Below are positions 45,575-57,127 of a DNA stretch of 64,000 nt, in pieces. A program made the translations under genes and the position numbers. Position 1 is the first letter of the stretch, and each line of letters starts with the position of its first letter. Source of the stretch: Dipteris shenzhenensis. Taxonomy: Eukaryota > Polypodiophyta > Polypodiopsida > Gleicheniales. The notes under the pieces are model-generated. The model was not told the origin of the DNA, ran no database searches, and saw nothing but the letters and a program-made list of their open reading frames with translations. The stretch is taken from NCBI GenBank assembly GCA_047967505.1, contig CM106540.1. One strand, 5' to 3'.

Positions 45575-46659
45575 TGTTAGCTCTTTCCTACTGCTTTCGT
45601 AGGAAGAGCTGGGTATTCTATGTTTGCAGGGTTTCGAGGCTTTTTGTCACCTACAGATATATTGGGATTGTCGGTTGTAGTATATGTGTAGAATAGGACC
45701 TCGAGTCATGTTCCGGTGAGAGACGTAGGCTTAAGTGTGGTAAGCAAACAAAGTGCAAGCATGTGTAAAAGGCACGTAAACCGTCTTTGTTGAGGTAATG
45801 AAGGCTTTCGCCTTCATTGGGAGTTGTAGGGTTTAGGAGGAGTTTAAGGGTTCAAAAGGAGGTTCCAGGGTTTAGAAAGAGTTCCAAGGTTTAGAAGGAA
45901 GTTCTAGGGTTTAGAAAGAGTTCCAGGGTTTAGAAGGAGGTTCCAAGGTTTAGAAGGAGTCCAGGGTTAGAAGGAGGATCCAAGGTTCAGAGTAGAGTAC
46001 ATGGTGGAGAACTCATCTCCCTCATAAATCATGGAGTTTAAGGGTTTAGGAAAGCATAGGAGTGGGAGAGGAAGAAGGTGTAAGAGCATGGGTGAAAGAA
46101 GAGAGAGGAGGAGGAGGAGGGAGGAGGGAGGAGGAGGAGGGAGGAGGAGGAGGAGGAGGAGGAGGAGGAGGAGGAGGGAGGAGGAGGAGGAGGAGAAGGA
46201 GAAGGAGGAAGGAGGAGGAGGGAGGAGGAGAGGGAGAGGGTGGGTTGCAGGGTTGGAGGAGAGGGGAGAAGGGTTGCAAGGTTAGGACATGCTTTTGGAC
46301 GTGCAGTGCAAGGAAGCATGGACACTTGAGACAAATGCTTGGAATACCAAAGTAGACTCAACACAATGCCCCAAAGAGTGTGGGCTTCATTCCATTATGG
46401 GGTATTTATACAAGTTGGAGAGCTTCTCTCTCTGCATGTAACACAAAGTCGTATCACAAAGTTGTAACACAAAGTTGTATCACAAAGTTGTAACACATTC
46501 TCTCTCTACATGTAGAAGTTGTAACACAAAGTTGTAACACAAACTTGTAACACAAAGTTGTTACACAAAGTCGTAACACAAAGTTGTGTCTAGAAGTTGT
46601 AACACAAAGTTGTAACACCTTCTCTTTCTTCATAAGTTCATGTTGGCACAGAGTCAACA
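45575..46659 (-). repeat. Gypsy-1 5' LTR (1,085 bp)
   Basis: Same features as the 3' LTR, but a longer GGA microsatellite (46105-46232) and fewer 15 bp units (46440-46617). TATA box at 46401-46410 (minus). Confidence 0.96.
46401..46410 (-). promoter_or_regulatory. TATA box of Gypsy-1 5' LTR
   Basis: Minus TATAAATACC; would start the genomic RNA about 30 bp downstream in element sense. Confidence 0.65.
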
Positions 46660-46664
46660 CCTTG
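46660..46664. repeat. Gypsy-1 target-site duplication, right (CCTTG)
   Basis: Matches 28597-28601. Confidence 0.95.
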
Positions 46665-47100
46665 GCGATGAAGTTCTCTGCCGCTTCAGACTCAGACAGT
46701 TTCTCGTTCGTGAATTGAGTCTCCAAATTTTGAATCCGTGTCTAATTCATGGTCTTGTACTAATTTTTCAAGACCGTCCATGCCTCCTCCACTATGGTGA
46801 CATGTTGAATTAATGCCATGATAGAATCACTTACACTGCAGACAATAGAACACAGTGCATCTGCATTTCTTCTTGTCCACGCGAGAATCTCATCTGCAGT
46901 TGGTACTATTTGTTGTCCTACATTGGGTGGATCCGATCTCGCAACCGGCCTCACATCCACCCGAGTAGCAGTATCCCAAAGCTCGTATGTGCTTAGGATG
47001 GTCTTCATCTTGAACTTCCAGAGTGGATAGTTAGAGCTATCCAACTTTCTGCTTTTGCCGAACGGTGGGATTCACAGTCTTGCGGGCTGGGCCATCTCTC
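46665..47100 (-). pseudogene. Copia-4 gag, N-terminal part
   Basis: Minus frame from 47044: MDSSNYPLWKFKMKTILSTY, then ILAWTRRNADALCSIVCSVS and IVEEAWTVLKN, the copia gag fold. A stop follows LKN at ~46758, then RIQNLETQFTNEKLSESEAA up to the Gypsy-1 insertion. An upstream piece before 47044 (KSRKLDSSNYP) suggests that the true start lies a little further right and was lost to a frameshift. It continues at 28596. Confidence 0.88.
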
Positions 47101-47153
47101 ACAATTTTCTCACAAACAGAAACACACTACCAAATCTTCTTGCTAGAGTCCAG

Positions 47154-47165
47154 GCTCTGATACCA
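47154..47165 (-). promoter_or_regulatory. Copia-4 primer-binding site
   Basis: Minus TGGTATCAGAGC directly next to the LTR end CA; initiator tRNA-Met type. Confidence 0.95.
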
Positions 47166-47891
47166 TGTAAGAAAATAATACGTCTATGCTCAACAGATAA
47201 CAAGATCTCGTACACGAGAGAAAACTAGATAGTATGGAGAATCAAAAATTTGATTACTATAGAACTGATACAATAGATGGCGCTGCCTCTCAACCGTGCG
47301 CTCCTGTGAAAGAAGCTTCGATAGTGAGCTGGAAATAGTAGAAGATGGAGGCTGGATGCTAAGGAATCAGGGTTGATGTAGCCAGTGATGAAATGGGCTT
47401 CACGGGCTTGCTCTTATATAGCCACCAGTCATAGTCAGTTGGGCTCAATTGGGTGACTAACCCAGTCCGCCCAAAACGGTTGACTGGGGGTCGGTCCCAA
47501 AATAGGCCACCGACCAGATGATAGAATCGGTGCGCAAAATAGAGCAACTGACCTACAGACACCATTCGGCCCACAGCCATCCGGGATCATCTGGGACTCC
47601 AAATGGGCCCCGCAACTTGAGAGTGGGCTGCCCCGGGAAAAGCTCTATCTACCCTCAGTGCAAATAGTCATGGGATGCCTTCCCACACTTGCATGCAACC
47701 TAGTTGGTGGTGTGCCAACTCTATCTGAAGCCGTCCAACCATCAGGCCACACATGGCCCCCATCTAGTGTCCAAACCAGGACCTACCGAATAACTGAGCT
47801 ACTCAAATGCCTTCTCCTCATATGGGGGCTTACAAGTAGAGTTAGCTAGTTCCCACATAGTTACACGAGAGTGGAGCATTGATATCTAACA
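47166..47891 (-). repeat. Copia-4 5' LTR (726 bp)
   Basis: Matches 23676-24407. TATA box (minus CTATATAAG) at 47413-47421. Confidence 0.96.
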
Positions 47892-47896
47892 TTTAT
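47892..47896. repeat. Copia-4 target-site duplication, right (TTTAT)
   Basis: Matches 23671-23675. Confidence 0.93.
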
Positions 47897-49630
47897 ACTT
47901 GTGTAAATATATGTATATCTTGTTATCCTTGGCATAATGTTTATTTATATTTTTACCAAAGAGCTCCTATAAATGTGGAAGTACACATAGCTTCCTTATA
48001 CATTACTTTCATTGGGATAAGAGGAGGACCATTGGTATTACTTACATTCAATTACTATCAACTGACCTGATGGGCTCATTATATGAAGTTTTTTGGGGCA
48101 AGTCCTAAGGTCAAGGAGGCATTAAGCCTAAAGTGTGATATTTATGATATAGGGGTCAGTCAATACAGATTTCTATTGGTTTTGAATTCATTATAATATG
48201 CCTTAGTGGGATAATCCTTTCTACTTATGAATTGAATGACCTTGATGATGCAAGAATTGGAGACCCTTTTAATACTTTATCTCACAGGTTTATGAGCATG
48301 GATTACTTTGAAATGGAAACTGGAGAGTTCCATTTCATGATTAATGTCTTTAAATGTCACTTTACTAAACACTTCACTTGTTATATTCTACCTTTTTGCT
48401 TACCACCACTTACTAGAATTCTGACATTTTTGGCCAACGTATGTTTTATAAGAATGCCAAGATTTGATGCTAATCTAGATAGAGTGACATGGATAACATT
48501 TGTGTGCCGGCATTAAAGCCTGGCATCCACATAAAAAATGTATTGTTCTAACCTTCATTTCTATTGTGATGGTGCTAGGTGAGTCAGCATACCTTTCCAT
48601 CAGATTTGCATGATTTGCATTGTAAAATCTAAGGCATGAAGATACGGTGTTGGCAACCTCGAGACAAACTCTACAGTGGACTATCTCCAAGTACTAATAA
48701 TTAGGATTGGACATTCTATGGGAGACTAGCCATCAATATTTTTGTACTTTTTGCAATGTATTGACATGAATGTGAGTATAAAAATTGACTCCCACTTTGA
48801 TACTTTGTCAGAAGGTACGGTATGATATATGTACTATTCTCACTTATGGAGTATTAAGAGGTTGGTTACTAATGGACTACTCTCACTAGATGTTTGAAAA
48901 GGGCAATAGCGGATGTTTGCAATTGGTTTACTTTGACATTGGAAACTGGTCTAGTAGTGTACTAGGATAGATTTTTTGATAGGAGGTACACACACTAGTA
49001 TGTCCATTGTAAGATAATAAAAATCTTATGACTAATGGATATACTTGGATCGACTGGTTTCAATAAATTTAAGTTTCAAGCCTTATTGTGGCATGGGGAC
49101 CATGGGACCAACCCCTTCCCTTGGTTTCTAGGCCTTGATGCTTGGACCAACAACAAGTTATTGAATGCATCCATTGAAAAGTCTATGAGAAATTGTAGTT
49201 CCTCTTCATGTATTTGATATTCACAATAAGTCTCCATATAGTAGAGATAATCTAGCTAAAAGTTCGAAGTGTTAATTCTTATAAGAAGATAGTTCTTTTG
49301 ATACTCAGGATTGATTCCCTTGACCAATTGGGTGAGCGTCTTGCACTTGATACACTTTACGAAAATCCCCGACCTACTGATCTAATAAGGACTCTTCCAT
49401 GACTATGGAAATTTGGCCACCCTTAACTGATTGGTTAGAGAGGATTGATACTCTTATTTACTTTTCACTTACTCATTAGAGAGGATTGAGACACTAGTAT
49501 ATCCATTTGAGTTTAAGTTTAAGTTTATGACTTAATCTAGGGCAGTAGTCTGACCCAATCCATTGTGATGGGCGGACTGCTGCCCTCACTTGGATTGTGT
49601 GTCAGGCCTATGGGAATGCGATCGGTGGGG
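47897..49630. other. Unassigned AT-rich sequence
   Basis: Continuation of 23086-23670. Open frames up to 94 codons (48232-48516) match nothing I know; the segment GPLVLL-TFNYYQL near 48010-48070 looks like a decayed coding stretch. No gene is supported. A ~110 bp piece (48760-48880) recurs at 50885-50990. Confidence 0.5.
48760..48880 (+). repeat. ~110 bp direct repeat, copy 1
   Basis: Shares GAATGTGAGTATAAAAATTG and the following CTCCCACTTTGATACTTTGT with 50885-50990, and diverges on both sides. Confidence 0.85.
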
Positions 49631-49634
49631 AAAA

Positions 49635-49955
<321 letters not shown>

Positions 49956-51639
49956 TACACCCACCCACCCTTGGAGATCATGGTGTCCTCCAGTTGATGA
50001 TTGGGTAATGATGTGTATGCTTGAACACTAGATGCACTTATATTCAATGGGAGAATTTTGCTTTTGGCAATGATTAGGTAATCTACCATGAATTTGGATT
50101 ATTGGCATGCACTTAAAAAATTACTCTACATGTTTGATAATGAAAAGATGGTATCTCTTCGCTCTAATGGATATATTTTACCAAGACAGTATTGTGGAGC
50201 ACGTACTTTGACCCTTGGAAGCCCCTGAAGAACTTTTAGCCTAGAGAGAAAAAGAGGGGTTATATTCAATAAGTATCTTTTGGGCCCAAGGTATCTTTTG
50301 GTCCACCACTTAATAGGGTAATACACATTGGACTTGGACCACTAGGTCCATCCACTTAGTCATGTTCAAAATTAAATGGAGCTCATCCAAGTACTTCTTA
50401 GACCTTGATGCTCAAGCAGAAGCCTCATAAATCCCTCAGGAGGGTTGGAACACGTGGGGTAATACATCTTCCCCATGGCTACCTTCTAAGCCCAAGGGTA
50501 AGAAATATTCTAGTACATATTCTCCCTTGGATCAAAGAGATGGGACTAATAAGGGACATTGATATTGGCTTAGTACTTGGGTGCGTAGCTCAAGAAAGAA
50601 ATCTCTAGATAATTGGAGAACGGTTGGACCATGGTTCCAAGAAGGATCATAAAATATCACAAGGGCTAATACGGAGTTTGAAGGATGGGGAAGACCAATA
50701 CACAGCTACATGTAATTGAACTGCAAGATGAAGACGCAAGCAAGTACATCTCCACCTTCCTTCAAATAGCCACCTTGATCTTTTGAGTCAGTGGCTCTTC
50801 GAGCTCCTTGCATGGAGAAACAGAGGACATGACCCTGAAGAGAGGGTGGAGTAGCATCTAAATCTACTTATCATTGCACATTGGAGACAATGAATGTGAG
50901 TATAAAAATTGACTCCCACTTTGATACTTTGTCAGAAGGAATGGTATGATATGGATTATTCTCACTTATGCAGTATTAAGAGGTTGCCCCTCGAAAGGTG
51001 TTAGGATTGTCCCCAAAAGAATGTAGGAATAATTAAAAGGGAAAGAGGAAACACGAGTCCTGACTTTGTCCCAAAGGTGCAAGGAAAGCTGGCAATCATA
51101 AAGACATGTGGGAGAACTACCTGAGCTCTAGTGCATATTTTCTTGGCCTGATGTTCCTAGCCTTGCTAGTTGTCCATACCACTTTATGCATAATCAACCA
51201 AAAGAGTCAAGAGTGTATCTTAGGGATGGACTTTGTAAATATTTTATCAAATATAGCCCTCCAAATTTTAGTGGGGTCCCTCTTATGCCATTTCTTTTTT
51301 AGATGGGCCACTAGTAGCTCTTCTTGCTCCACAAAGATTGGGACAAGGAATGTATTATTTTGTCCCATCCAGTTGAACTCCCTAACTGAGGGATGCTACC
51401 TTCCCCCCATCCAACTTAGAGTGCCTATCTTGTAGTCCTCTTTTTTTCTTTATCAACATCAAATCAAAATGTTTAAGGTCAAAATTTCTTTGCAGCTATG
51501 TATCCTCTATCCATATTCGAGCTTGCCATTCCTAGAGGTCCTACCAAACTTTGATACCTTCCTTAAGACCATTTATTGAATGTTCTTTCAGAGGATAATC
51601 CTTCCAAACTCCCATGGTACAATAATCAAATCCTCCTAG
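49956..51639. other. Unassigned sequence between the CA array and Gypsy-2 fragment
   Basis: Nothing recognised. A minus-strand trace near 51080-51160 (TRAQVVLPHVFMIASFP) could be part of an old retroelement, but no domain motif supports it. The direct repeat copy at 50885-50990 is the only structure seen. Confidence 0.4.
50885..50990 (+). repeat. ~110 bp direct repeat, copy 2
   Basis: See 48760-48880. The copies are 2.1 kb apart. Confidence 0.85.
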
Positions 51640-51894
51640 TCAAGTTGAGAGGTCCCCCTCTCAACTTCAGAAAACCTCTGACATTCCTAAGGACTTGAAA
51701 CCATGAATTTTCAATGGGGAAGAGAAATAATGCAACAAGGATGTAATATATATGTTCTTGCAAAAATGCAAGACTTCCATCAACTCAAGAATACTCCTGA
51801 AAATCAAGTCATGGAAGCAAGCCTTTCACTTGGAGATAAAGCTTATAAATGGTGGATGAGCCTCAGGGAAAATGATAGGATCCTTATGTAGTGG
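51640..51894 (+). pseudogene. Gypsy-2 gag fragment
   Basis: Aligns with 10390-10660: SSQVERSP-like start, NGEEK, NQVMEASLSLGDKAYKWWMSLRENDRI. The Trp-Trp after AYK shows that the stop at 10621 in the other copy came from TGG. The match breaks where the CACTA terminus begins. It continues the gypsy target, so CACTA inserted here after the gypsy. Upstream of 51640 the similarity fades. Confidence 0.85.
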
Positions 51895-51909
51895 CACTAC
51901 TACACACGG
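51895..51909 (+). repeat. CACTA terminal inverted repeat, one end
   Basis: CACTACTACACACGG, typical of plant CACTA termini. It is the transposase cleavage site. Confidence 0.8.
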
Positions 51910-51990
51910 ATCCTATTGCAATGTTTAAGTACCGACATTTAGCACGTGTGGGGTGCTAATCATTGGTATGGAAAGCGCATCCTGTAAAGC

Positions 51991-52200
51991 GTCACTATAT
52001 AGCGACTTTAAGCAAATGTGGCTATATAGCGACAATTTCTAAAGTCACTATATAGCGACGATTTCTAAAGTCGCTATATAGCAATGTTTGTCAGAAATGT
52101 AAGTGTTGCTATATAGCGACACTGAGATACTATTTTATAGCAACGTTTTCCAGATATAGTGACACTGAGATACTATTTTATAGCAACATTTTCCAGAGAG
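51991..52200. repeat. Subterminal repeat cluster, 3' end of CACTA
   Basis: About five good copies of GTCGCTATATAGCGAC-like 16-mers at 51991, 52018, 52044, 52080 and 52105, then decayed copies (TTTTATAGCAACG) to ~52190. Such clusters are where the CACTA-encoded DNA-binding protein acts. Confidence 0.88.
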
Positions 52201-52360
52201 CTTTTTTACTCATATAGGCCTTAAAAGTTAGTTATTTCCAATGATAATTTTTTTAAAATTTTCATACATGTTTGATCTTTTGAGAGAATAAAAGTATGAG
52301 AGCATATACATCAACCCTTTGAAGCTCATATATTCATGTCCAAGTTTGAGATGAAAAAAA

Positions 52361-52812
52361 TCAATGAAGAGCATTTACATCAATTGTTTCATCTTCAGCC
52401 AAGTCTAACACACCAAACAAGTCTATCTCTAACTCTATACCGAGTGGATCTCCTATATCATCATCGTACTCTAGCATCATACGTTCACCTAAAAGTATTT
52501 GATTATCTTCTTTAATAAAGTGTGGTGATTCTTGATGATTGTTTCCTTCTTCCTCATCGGGATCAATTGGATCCAGCATTGGTAGTGGCATCTCCATATC
52601 CACATCTCTATCTTCAAAATTTTGCTTACTTCATGGTGCAACTTGGATCACACACCACCATCTTGGATCAAAACGATCCAGATGGAAAACCACCTATATT
52701 GAAGATGGGTGCTAGATGTTGTCAATTATATATATGAGATTATGCTTAAGTACATGTATTAATGGATCTTTAAAAACAAAAGGTTCGATTAATTAAATCA
52801 TTAGTATGCACC
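52361..52812 (-). pseudogene. CACTA transposase, C-terminal exon
   Basis: The minus strand reads FDPRWWCVIQVAP, a stop (TGA, probably from CGA), SKQNFEDRDVDMEMPLPM and a long acidic tail (DPDEEEGNN, LEYDDDIGDPLGIELEIDLF) ending at 52361. DPRWxVVI-type motifs followed by an acidic tail are the usual C-terminus of tnp2 transposases. The preceding exon ends at CEQ near 52812 with a GT, and an AG lies near 52710, so an intron of ~100 bp is likely. Confidence 0.75.
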
Positions 52813-53140
52813 TGCTCACAGTGCTTGGGAAGAACAAAAGTATCACTTTCATTGGTCCAATGTTTGGTGGAGTCTACTGCAAAGAAACCGCTACTATCTT
52901 TTCTCACTGTCACATGGTGACCGTTGGAAATAGTTCTAAACCATTTTACATCAAGAATGAAAATACTAAATCGTCTGAAATCAACTTCATAGATTTCGTG
53001 TATGGTTCCACAATAATCCAACTGTGAGGAGAGAAGATTGGTATCCGAAGCAGTTGCTCGGCTATCTTGTGTGAAGTTAGCCATGACTCCACAATCATAT
53101 GTGACTCTCTTTGAATCGATGCATTCCATGCAAAAATGTC
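52812..53140 (-). pseudogene. CACTA transposase, DUF4216 region
   Basis: Frame 53129-52770: TYDCGVMANFTQDSRATASD, YCGTIHEIYEVDF, FILDVKWFRTI, SGFFAVDSTKHWTNESDTFV, LPKHCEQ. This is the layout of the DUF4216 domain that follows DUF4218 in plant CACTA transposases. Largely open. An upstream fragment at 53191-52946 suggests one frame change. Confidence 0.85.
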
Positions 53141-53300
53141 ATCCATATGACCATAATGCACTGTACTTTTTGTACTATAAAAGAGCATCATTAAATCAAT
53201 GAAGATGCATCTATTTTATAGCGTATATTGCCACAAATAATTACTTAATTATGTCAAGAGGTAAGAAACTTACATGCATCATACATCCAGATGATAACTC

Positions 53301-53930
53301 TCACTCATGCTCATTTATTATCTCTCCATCACGTTCGGCTTTATGTAGAGCCAATTGTAGCCAATCAAGTGACATGTGCATGGGGAGAAGAGCTAGATCT
53401 CGTGGATATGGTTGCGATCGCCTATACATTACTTTGAATCTCATCCTTGCATTTATTCTTTCTGCTTTGGCCACTTCATATCTCTCAATCCACTTTTGCA
53501 TCTCAGGGCTATTGAGGATACAAAGCTTATTGAATTTCTCCATTTGCTCTTTGCTCATCTTTCTTTCAATCCCTTTTCCTTGGGGAACCTCACCAACGAT
53601 GCAATCATCATTCTTGTTATGCCAAGCTTGTGGCATATCGGGATCCATGGATGCAAGAAACTCCGTGATATATACTAATGACTCTTGCACAAGCCATCCC
53701 TCTACCATACTTGCTTCTGGTCTTGCTCTTTGTCTTACAAATCCCTTCAAAGTTTTCATAAACCTCTCGAGAAAAAACATCCATCGACTATGAATGGTAC
53801 CTGCAATAGCCACCTCATCAACTATGTGCACAAGCAAGTGGACTTGAGTTGTCATAATGCTCGAGGGAAAGTGTTTCTCAAGAAAGCATACGGCTTCGAT
53901 GGATTCCACCCTAGCCTTCTCGATGCTCAA
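53301..53930 (-). pseudogene. CACTA transposase, DUF4218 region
   Basis: Open for 209 codons: VCFLEKHFPSSIMTTQVHLL, HIVDEVAIAGTIHSRWMFF, ERFMKTLKGFVRQRARPEAS, MVEGWLVQESLVYITEFL, then a helical tail. These are the hallmark DUF4218 words (usual FP.SFFTIMVHL.VHL, WMYP.ERY, EGSIAE.YI.EE). It is the best preserved part of the transposase and may be a complete exon. Confidence 0.9.
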
Positions 53931-54230
53931 TATGGAGATCTCTTTTTGAGATATCCACCTATTTCACATGTCCATGTAAGATATATTCATAATCAATCTA
54001 TAGATTATTCAGGTTAAATTGAAGAAAATGCAATCAATGAGATTTGATAGTAAGCATACCTCACAATACCATTGATCTTGAATATAGCATTTCTAACGTC
54101 TTCTTGTAAGCACCCTTTTATTGTAATTGGGAGGATCAACTATCAAAGCAACAAAGAAGTCATGTCAACAATATAACATAATCATAATTATGCTAACGCA
54201 TCATGATTATCGGTACACTAATTCTACAGC

Positions 54231-55450
54231 TTAGAATACCTGTAAAACCTTGTGCCAATCATGGGACTTAAGCCCACTAAGCTTATTGTCCTCTGAAAAT
54301 GCTCCTTTCAAGCAACGCATGTACCCTGTCGGTGTTTGAAAAAAGAGGCAATGTCCGCCTTGACCGCTGCCTCCTCCCTCATAAAGAGGATCCATGTTTC
54401 TTTCGGGAAGACAACTTTTCTCGAAGCATGCACTTGGGGCCACAAACAAGACATCCTATTCATAGCACACAAGTCTTCTCACACTCCTCTCGAGTCTTTG
54501 GAACCAACCAAGTGTGCCCAAATAGTAGCCCCCACATTCTTGAAGATATGCATGGGATCCAAGAGATGATTGATTTGTAACTGACCCCAATAAGGAAGCT
54601 CATGAAAGATCGATAGCCTCTTCATACTAGGATGACGTTCCTCTCCATTCACCCTCTAAGCTTGAATCCAGTCACTTGCCTTCAAATATGATGGTGGTGG
54701 ATCAAGCTGACCTCCATGTGGGAGATGTCCAGTGGAAGGTATCGAGCATGACCATAAACATTTTTCCTCATATGTTTAGAGTATCGTGCAAGCGATTTCA
54801 AACCCGTTCCGCAAACATGACAAGCATGGTACCCACTTGTAGCAAGTCCTGCATGCATGCATGAATGTGTTAGTATAAGACATGCATGCGAAAGAGAGTC
54901 ATAAAAGCATAATCCTATATTATACTTGTAGAGACACAACCATGTACCTGCGCACTCTCCATATCCTGGGTAGTGATGCATGGCCCCCATCAATATACCC
55001 CTGACCAAAATATCATTGCTACGTCTAGGAGTTGTGGAAATATTAAAGACCCGCACTCCTCTCCATAATATCTGTAACTCCTCTATCAAAGGTGCCATGT
55101 ACACGTCCATATTTTTTGCCTTGCACTTCCTTGGCACAAGTAGTGCAAGAATGAGGTGTCCCTTTTTTATTGTTAGCCATGGTGGGATATTGTAATTCAC
55201 CATGACTATGGGCCATGTCAAGAGCTAACCTCATTAAGGCCAAGAAACTTGTATTCGACCACCCATACTTTACTTGCAAATTCAAGATTGAGAGACAAGC
55301 ACATAGTTTAGACATCCTAGCACCCTCGTACAATTGTGTTGATTGCAACTCTTGCATTTTGAACTCACACTCTGACATCACGTGTACATGGGATGTAGTG
55401 CCCCTAAAAATAGAATCCATCATGTCGACCATACCCTCGTCATCATCCAA
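54231..55450 (-). pseudogene. CACTA transposase, Transposase_21 (tnp2) catalytic region
   Basis: Pieces 55450-55043 (DDDEGMVDMMDSIF, LSILNLQVKYGWSNTSFLAL), 55221-54682 (VMVNYNIPPWLTIKKGHLIL, LIEELQILWRGVRVF, GILMGAMHHYPGYGECAGTW, ACHVCGTG, YSKHMRKNVY) and 54449-54231 (NKLSGLKSHDWHKVLQV). These match the tnp2 transposase domain, whose acidic residues are thought to catalyse cut-and-paste transposition. Frame changes and stops separate the parts; introns are possible but not proved. The protein would act in the nucleus on the terminal and subterminal repeats. Confidence 0.88.
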
Positions 55451-55499
55451 GAGACTATAGTCTTACTCAAAGTGTGAAGGTATATCCGCACCCTCATCA

Positions 55500-55900
55500 G
55501 CCTCCTCATCTTGTTTTAAGATTTCGTGTAAATATAAGATCTTGTCTCAAGGTTTCATATGATAATGGTATCCAATATTAACCACGAACTTAAATAGCTT
55601 TGACTTACCGGTAATCCATCAACATGTGCAACACCAATGGTGGGTGCTAGTTTGGGTTCCTCCCATACATCCGCAAGTGGCACAAGATAATACGACATTG
55701 ATGTCGTACTTCTCGCTTGCAATGAGTGCAATGATAATATAACCTCTCCGTAAGCCACTTTGTGCTCTCGGGCTTTGGCACATCATTGGACAAGCTTCCA
55801 CTCATCCCTTCCATCTACACTTATAAAATCACGACATAAGTTGCAAGGAAATATATTAATAGTTATAAAATAGCATATATGAGCTTCTTTTTTAACTTTA
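55500..55900 (-). other. Probable N-terminal transposase region, degenerate
   Basis: The minus frame reads RDFISVDGRDEWKLVQ then CAKAREHKV and VAHVDGLPVSQSYLSSW. Position suggests the N-terminal part of the transposase, but no domain can be claimed. Confidence 0.4.
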
Positions 55901-55920
55901 AACATAAAGTGTCCTGAAGC

Positions 55921-56054
55921 GTTGCTATATTGCGATGTTTTGACCTGTTCTGTCGCTATATAGTGATGATTCACTCTGTTCCATTGCTATATAGCGACGC
56001 TTTTAATTAAAAGCATCGCTATATAGCGACTGACCATCGTCGCTATATAGCGAC
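55921..56054. repeat. Subterminal repeat cluster, 5' side of CACTA
   Basis: Five copies at 55921, 55952, 55983, 56015 and 56039, spaced ~31 bp except the last. The copy at 56039-56054 is the perfect palindrome GTCGCTATATAGCGAC. Confidence 0.9.
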
Positions 56055-56079
56055 CCTGTGGGTTAAAACCCCAACCTCG

Positions 56080-57127
56080 CGATGCGTGAACCCTCTCTTC
56101 CCCTCTCTTCCCTCTTCTTTCCCTCTTCTCTCCTCTTCCATCTCTTCTTTTTCCCCTCTTTCAATCTCTTTTAACCTCTTCTTTTTCCCCCTCTTTCAAT
56201 CTCTTTTTCCCTCCTTTCCTTCTCTTCTTTTTTTCATCTTTTAATCTCTTTCCCCCTCTTTTAATCTCTTTTTCCCTCCTTTCCTTCTCCTTCTCCTTCA
56301 ATCTTTCAATCTCTTTCCCCCTCTTTTTCCCTCTTCTTCTCTCTTCCCTCCCTCTTTCTCCTCTTCCAATCTCTTTCCCCTCTTTCATGCTCATGCTCTT
56401 ATGCTCATGCATAAGCATAAGCATAAGCATGAGCATATGTCTCCTTCTCTTATGCTCATGCATAAGCATAAGCATGAGCATATGTCTCATTCTCTTATGC
56501 TTATGCTTATGCTTATGCATGAGCGTAAGAGACATATGCTTATGCTTATGCATGAGCATATGTCTCTTTTTCCCTCTTTTCCTTTCCCTCTTCTTCCTCT
56601 TTTTCCCTCTTTTCCTTTCCCTCTTCTTCCTCTTTCCCCTTCTTTTCCCCCCTCTTTCCCCTCTTTCATGCTCATGCTCTTATGCTCATGCATAAGCATA
56701 AGCATAAGCATGAGCATATGTCTCTTTCTCTTATGCACAAGCATGAGCATAAGCATAAGAGAAGGAGACATATGCTCATGCTTATGCTTATGCATGAGCA
56801 TAAGAGACATATGCTTATGCATGAGCATATGCCTCTTTTTCCCTCTTTCCTTTCCCTCTTCTTCTCTCTTTCCCCCCCTCTTTCCTCTTCCAATCTCTTA
56901 TCCCTCTTTCATGCTCATGCTCTTATGCTCATGCATAAGCATGAGCATATGTCTCCTTCTCTTATGCTCATGCATAAGCATAAGCATGAACATATGTCTC
57001 ATTCTCTTATGCTTATGCTTATGCTTATGCATGAGCATAAGAGACATATGCTTATACTTATGCTTATGCTTATGCATGAGCATATGTCTCTCCCCCTCTT
57101 TCCCCTCTTTCATGCTCATGCTCTTAT
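56080..57127. repeat. Pyrimidine-rich, palindromic satellite, left part
   Basis: CT-rich stretches (CCCTCTTTTC) alternate with palindrome-rich blocks made of GCATAAGCAT/ATGCTTATGC and CATGAGCATATG. Unit starts (TTTCATGCTCATGCTCTT) at 56383, 56664, 56907 and 57108, spacing 201-281 bp. The array is cut by Copia-1 at 57127 and resumes at 62721. Confidence 0.92.
57123..57127. repeat. Copia-1 B target-site duplication, left (CTTAT)
   Basis: Matches 62716-62720. Confidence 0.95.

Larger units (their letters stand above)
28602..46659 (-). mobile_element. Ty3/gypsy retrotransposon Gypsy-1, 18,058 bp, Tat/Athila-like
   Basis: Complete element with ~1.09 kb LTRs, a tRNA-Asp PBS, gag-protease, RT-RNase H, integrase (PR-RT-IN order, gypsy) and a long extra reading frame before the 3' LTR. 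No chromodomain is seen after integrase. The PBS type, VDGGAS protease, large size and extra ORF fit the non-chromovirus Tat/Athila group; that placement is inference. LTRs differ by roughly 3-4% in the part compared by eye, so insertion is fairly recent but not new. Multiple stops and frameshifts indicate an inactive copy. Confidence 0.96.
23676..47891 (-). mobile_element. Ty1/copia retrotransposon Copia-4, containing two nested insertions
   Basis: The two LTRs (23676-24407 and 47166-47891), PBS, PPT and 5 bp target-site duplication define a complete minus-strand copia spanning 24.2 kb. Removing Gypsy-1 (28602-46659) and the solo LTR (26472-27164), each with one duplicated target site, leaves about 5.4 kb, a normal copia length. 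Gag, protease, integrase, RT and RNase H are all recognisable but carry stops. Confidence 0.96.
51895..56062 (-). mobile_element. CACTA (En/Spm-type) DNA transposon, right end not found
   Basis: The left terminus CACTACTACACACGG at 51895 is preceded by Gypsy-2 gag. Clusters of a palindromic subterminal repeat occur at 51991-52200 and 55921-56054, flanking a minus-strand tnp2-like transposase. The matching inverted terminus is not present near 56062, where pyrimidine-rich satellite DNA begins. The element is either truncated or extends beyond the window. The 3 bp TGG at 51892-51894 is the possible target duplication, but its partner was not found. Confidence 0.85.
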
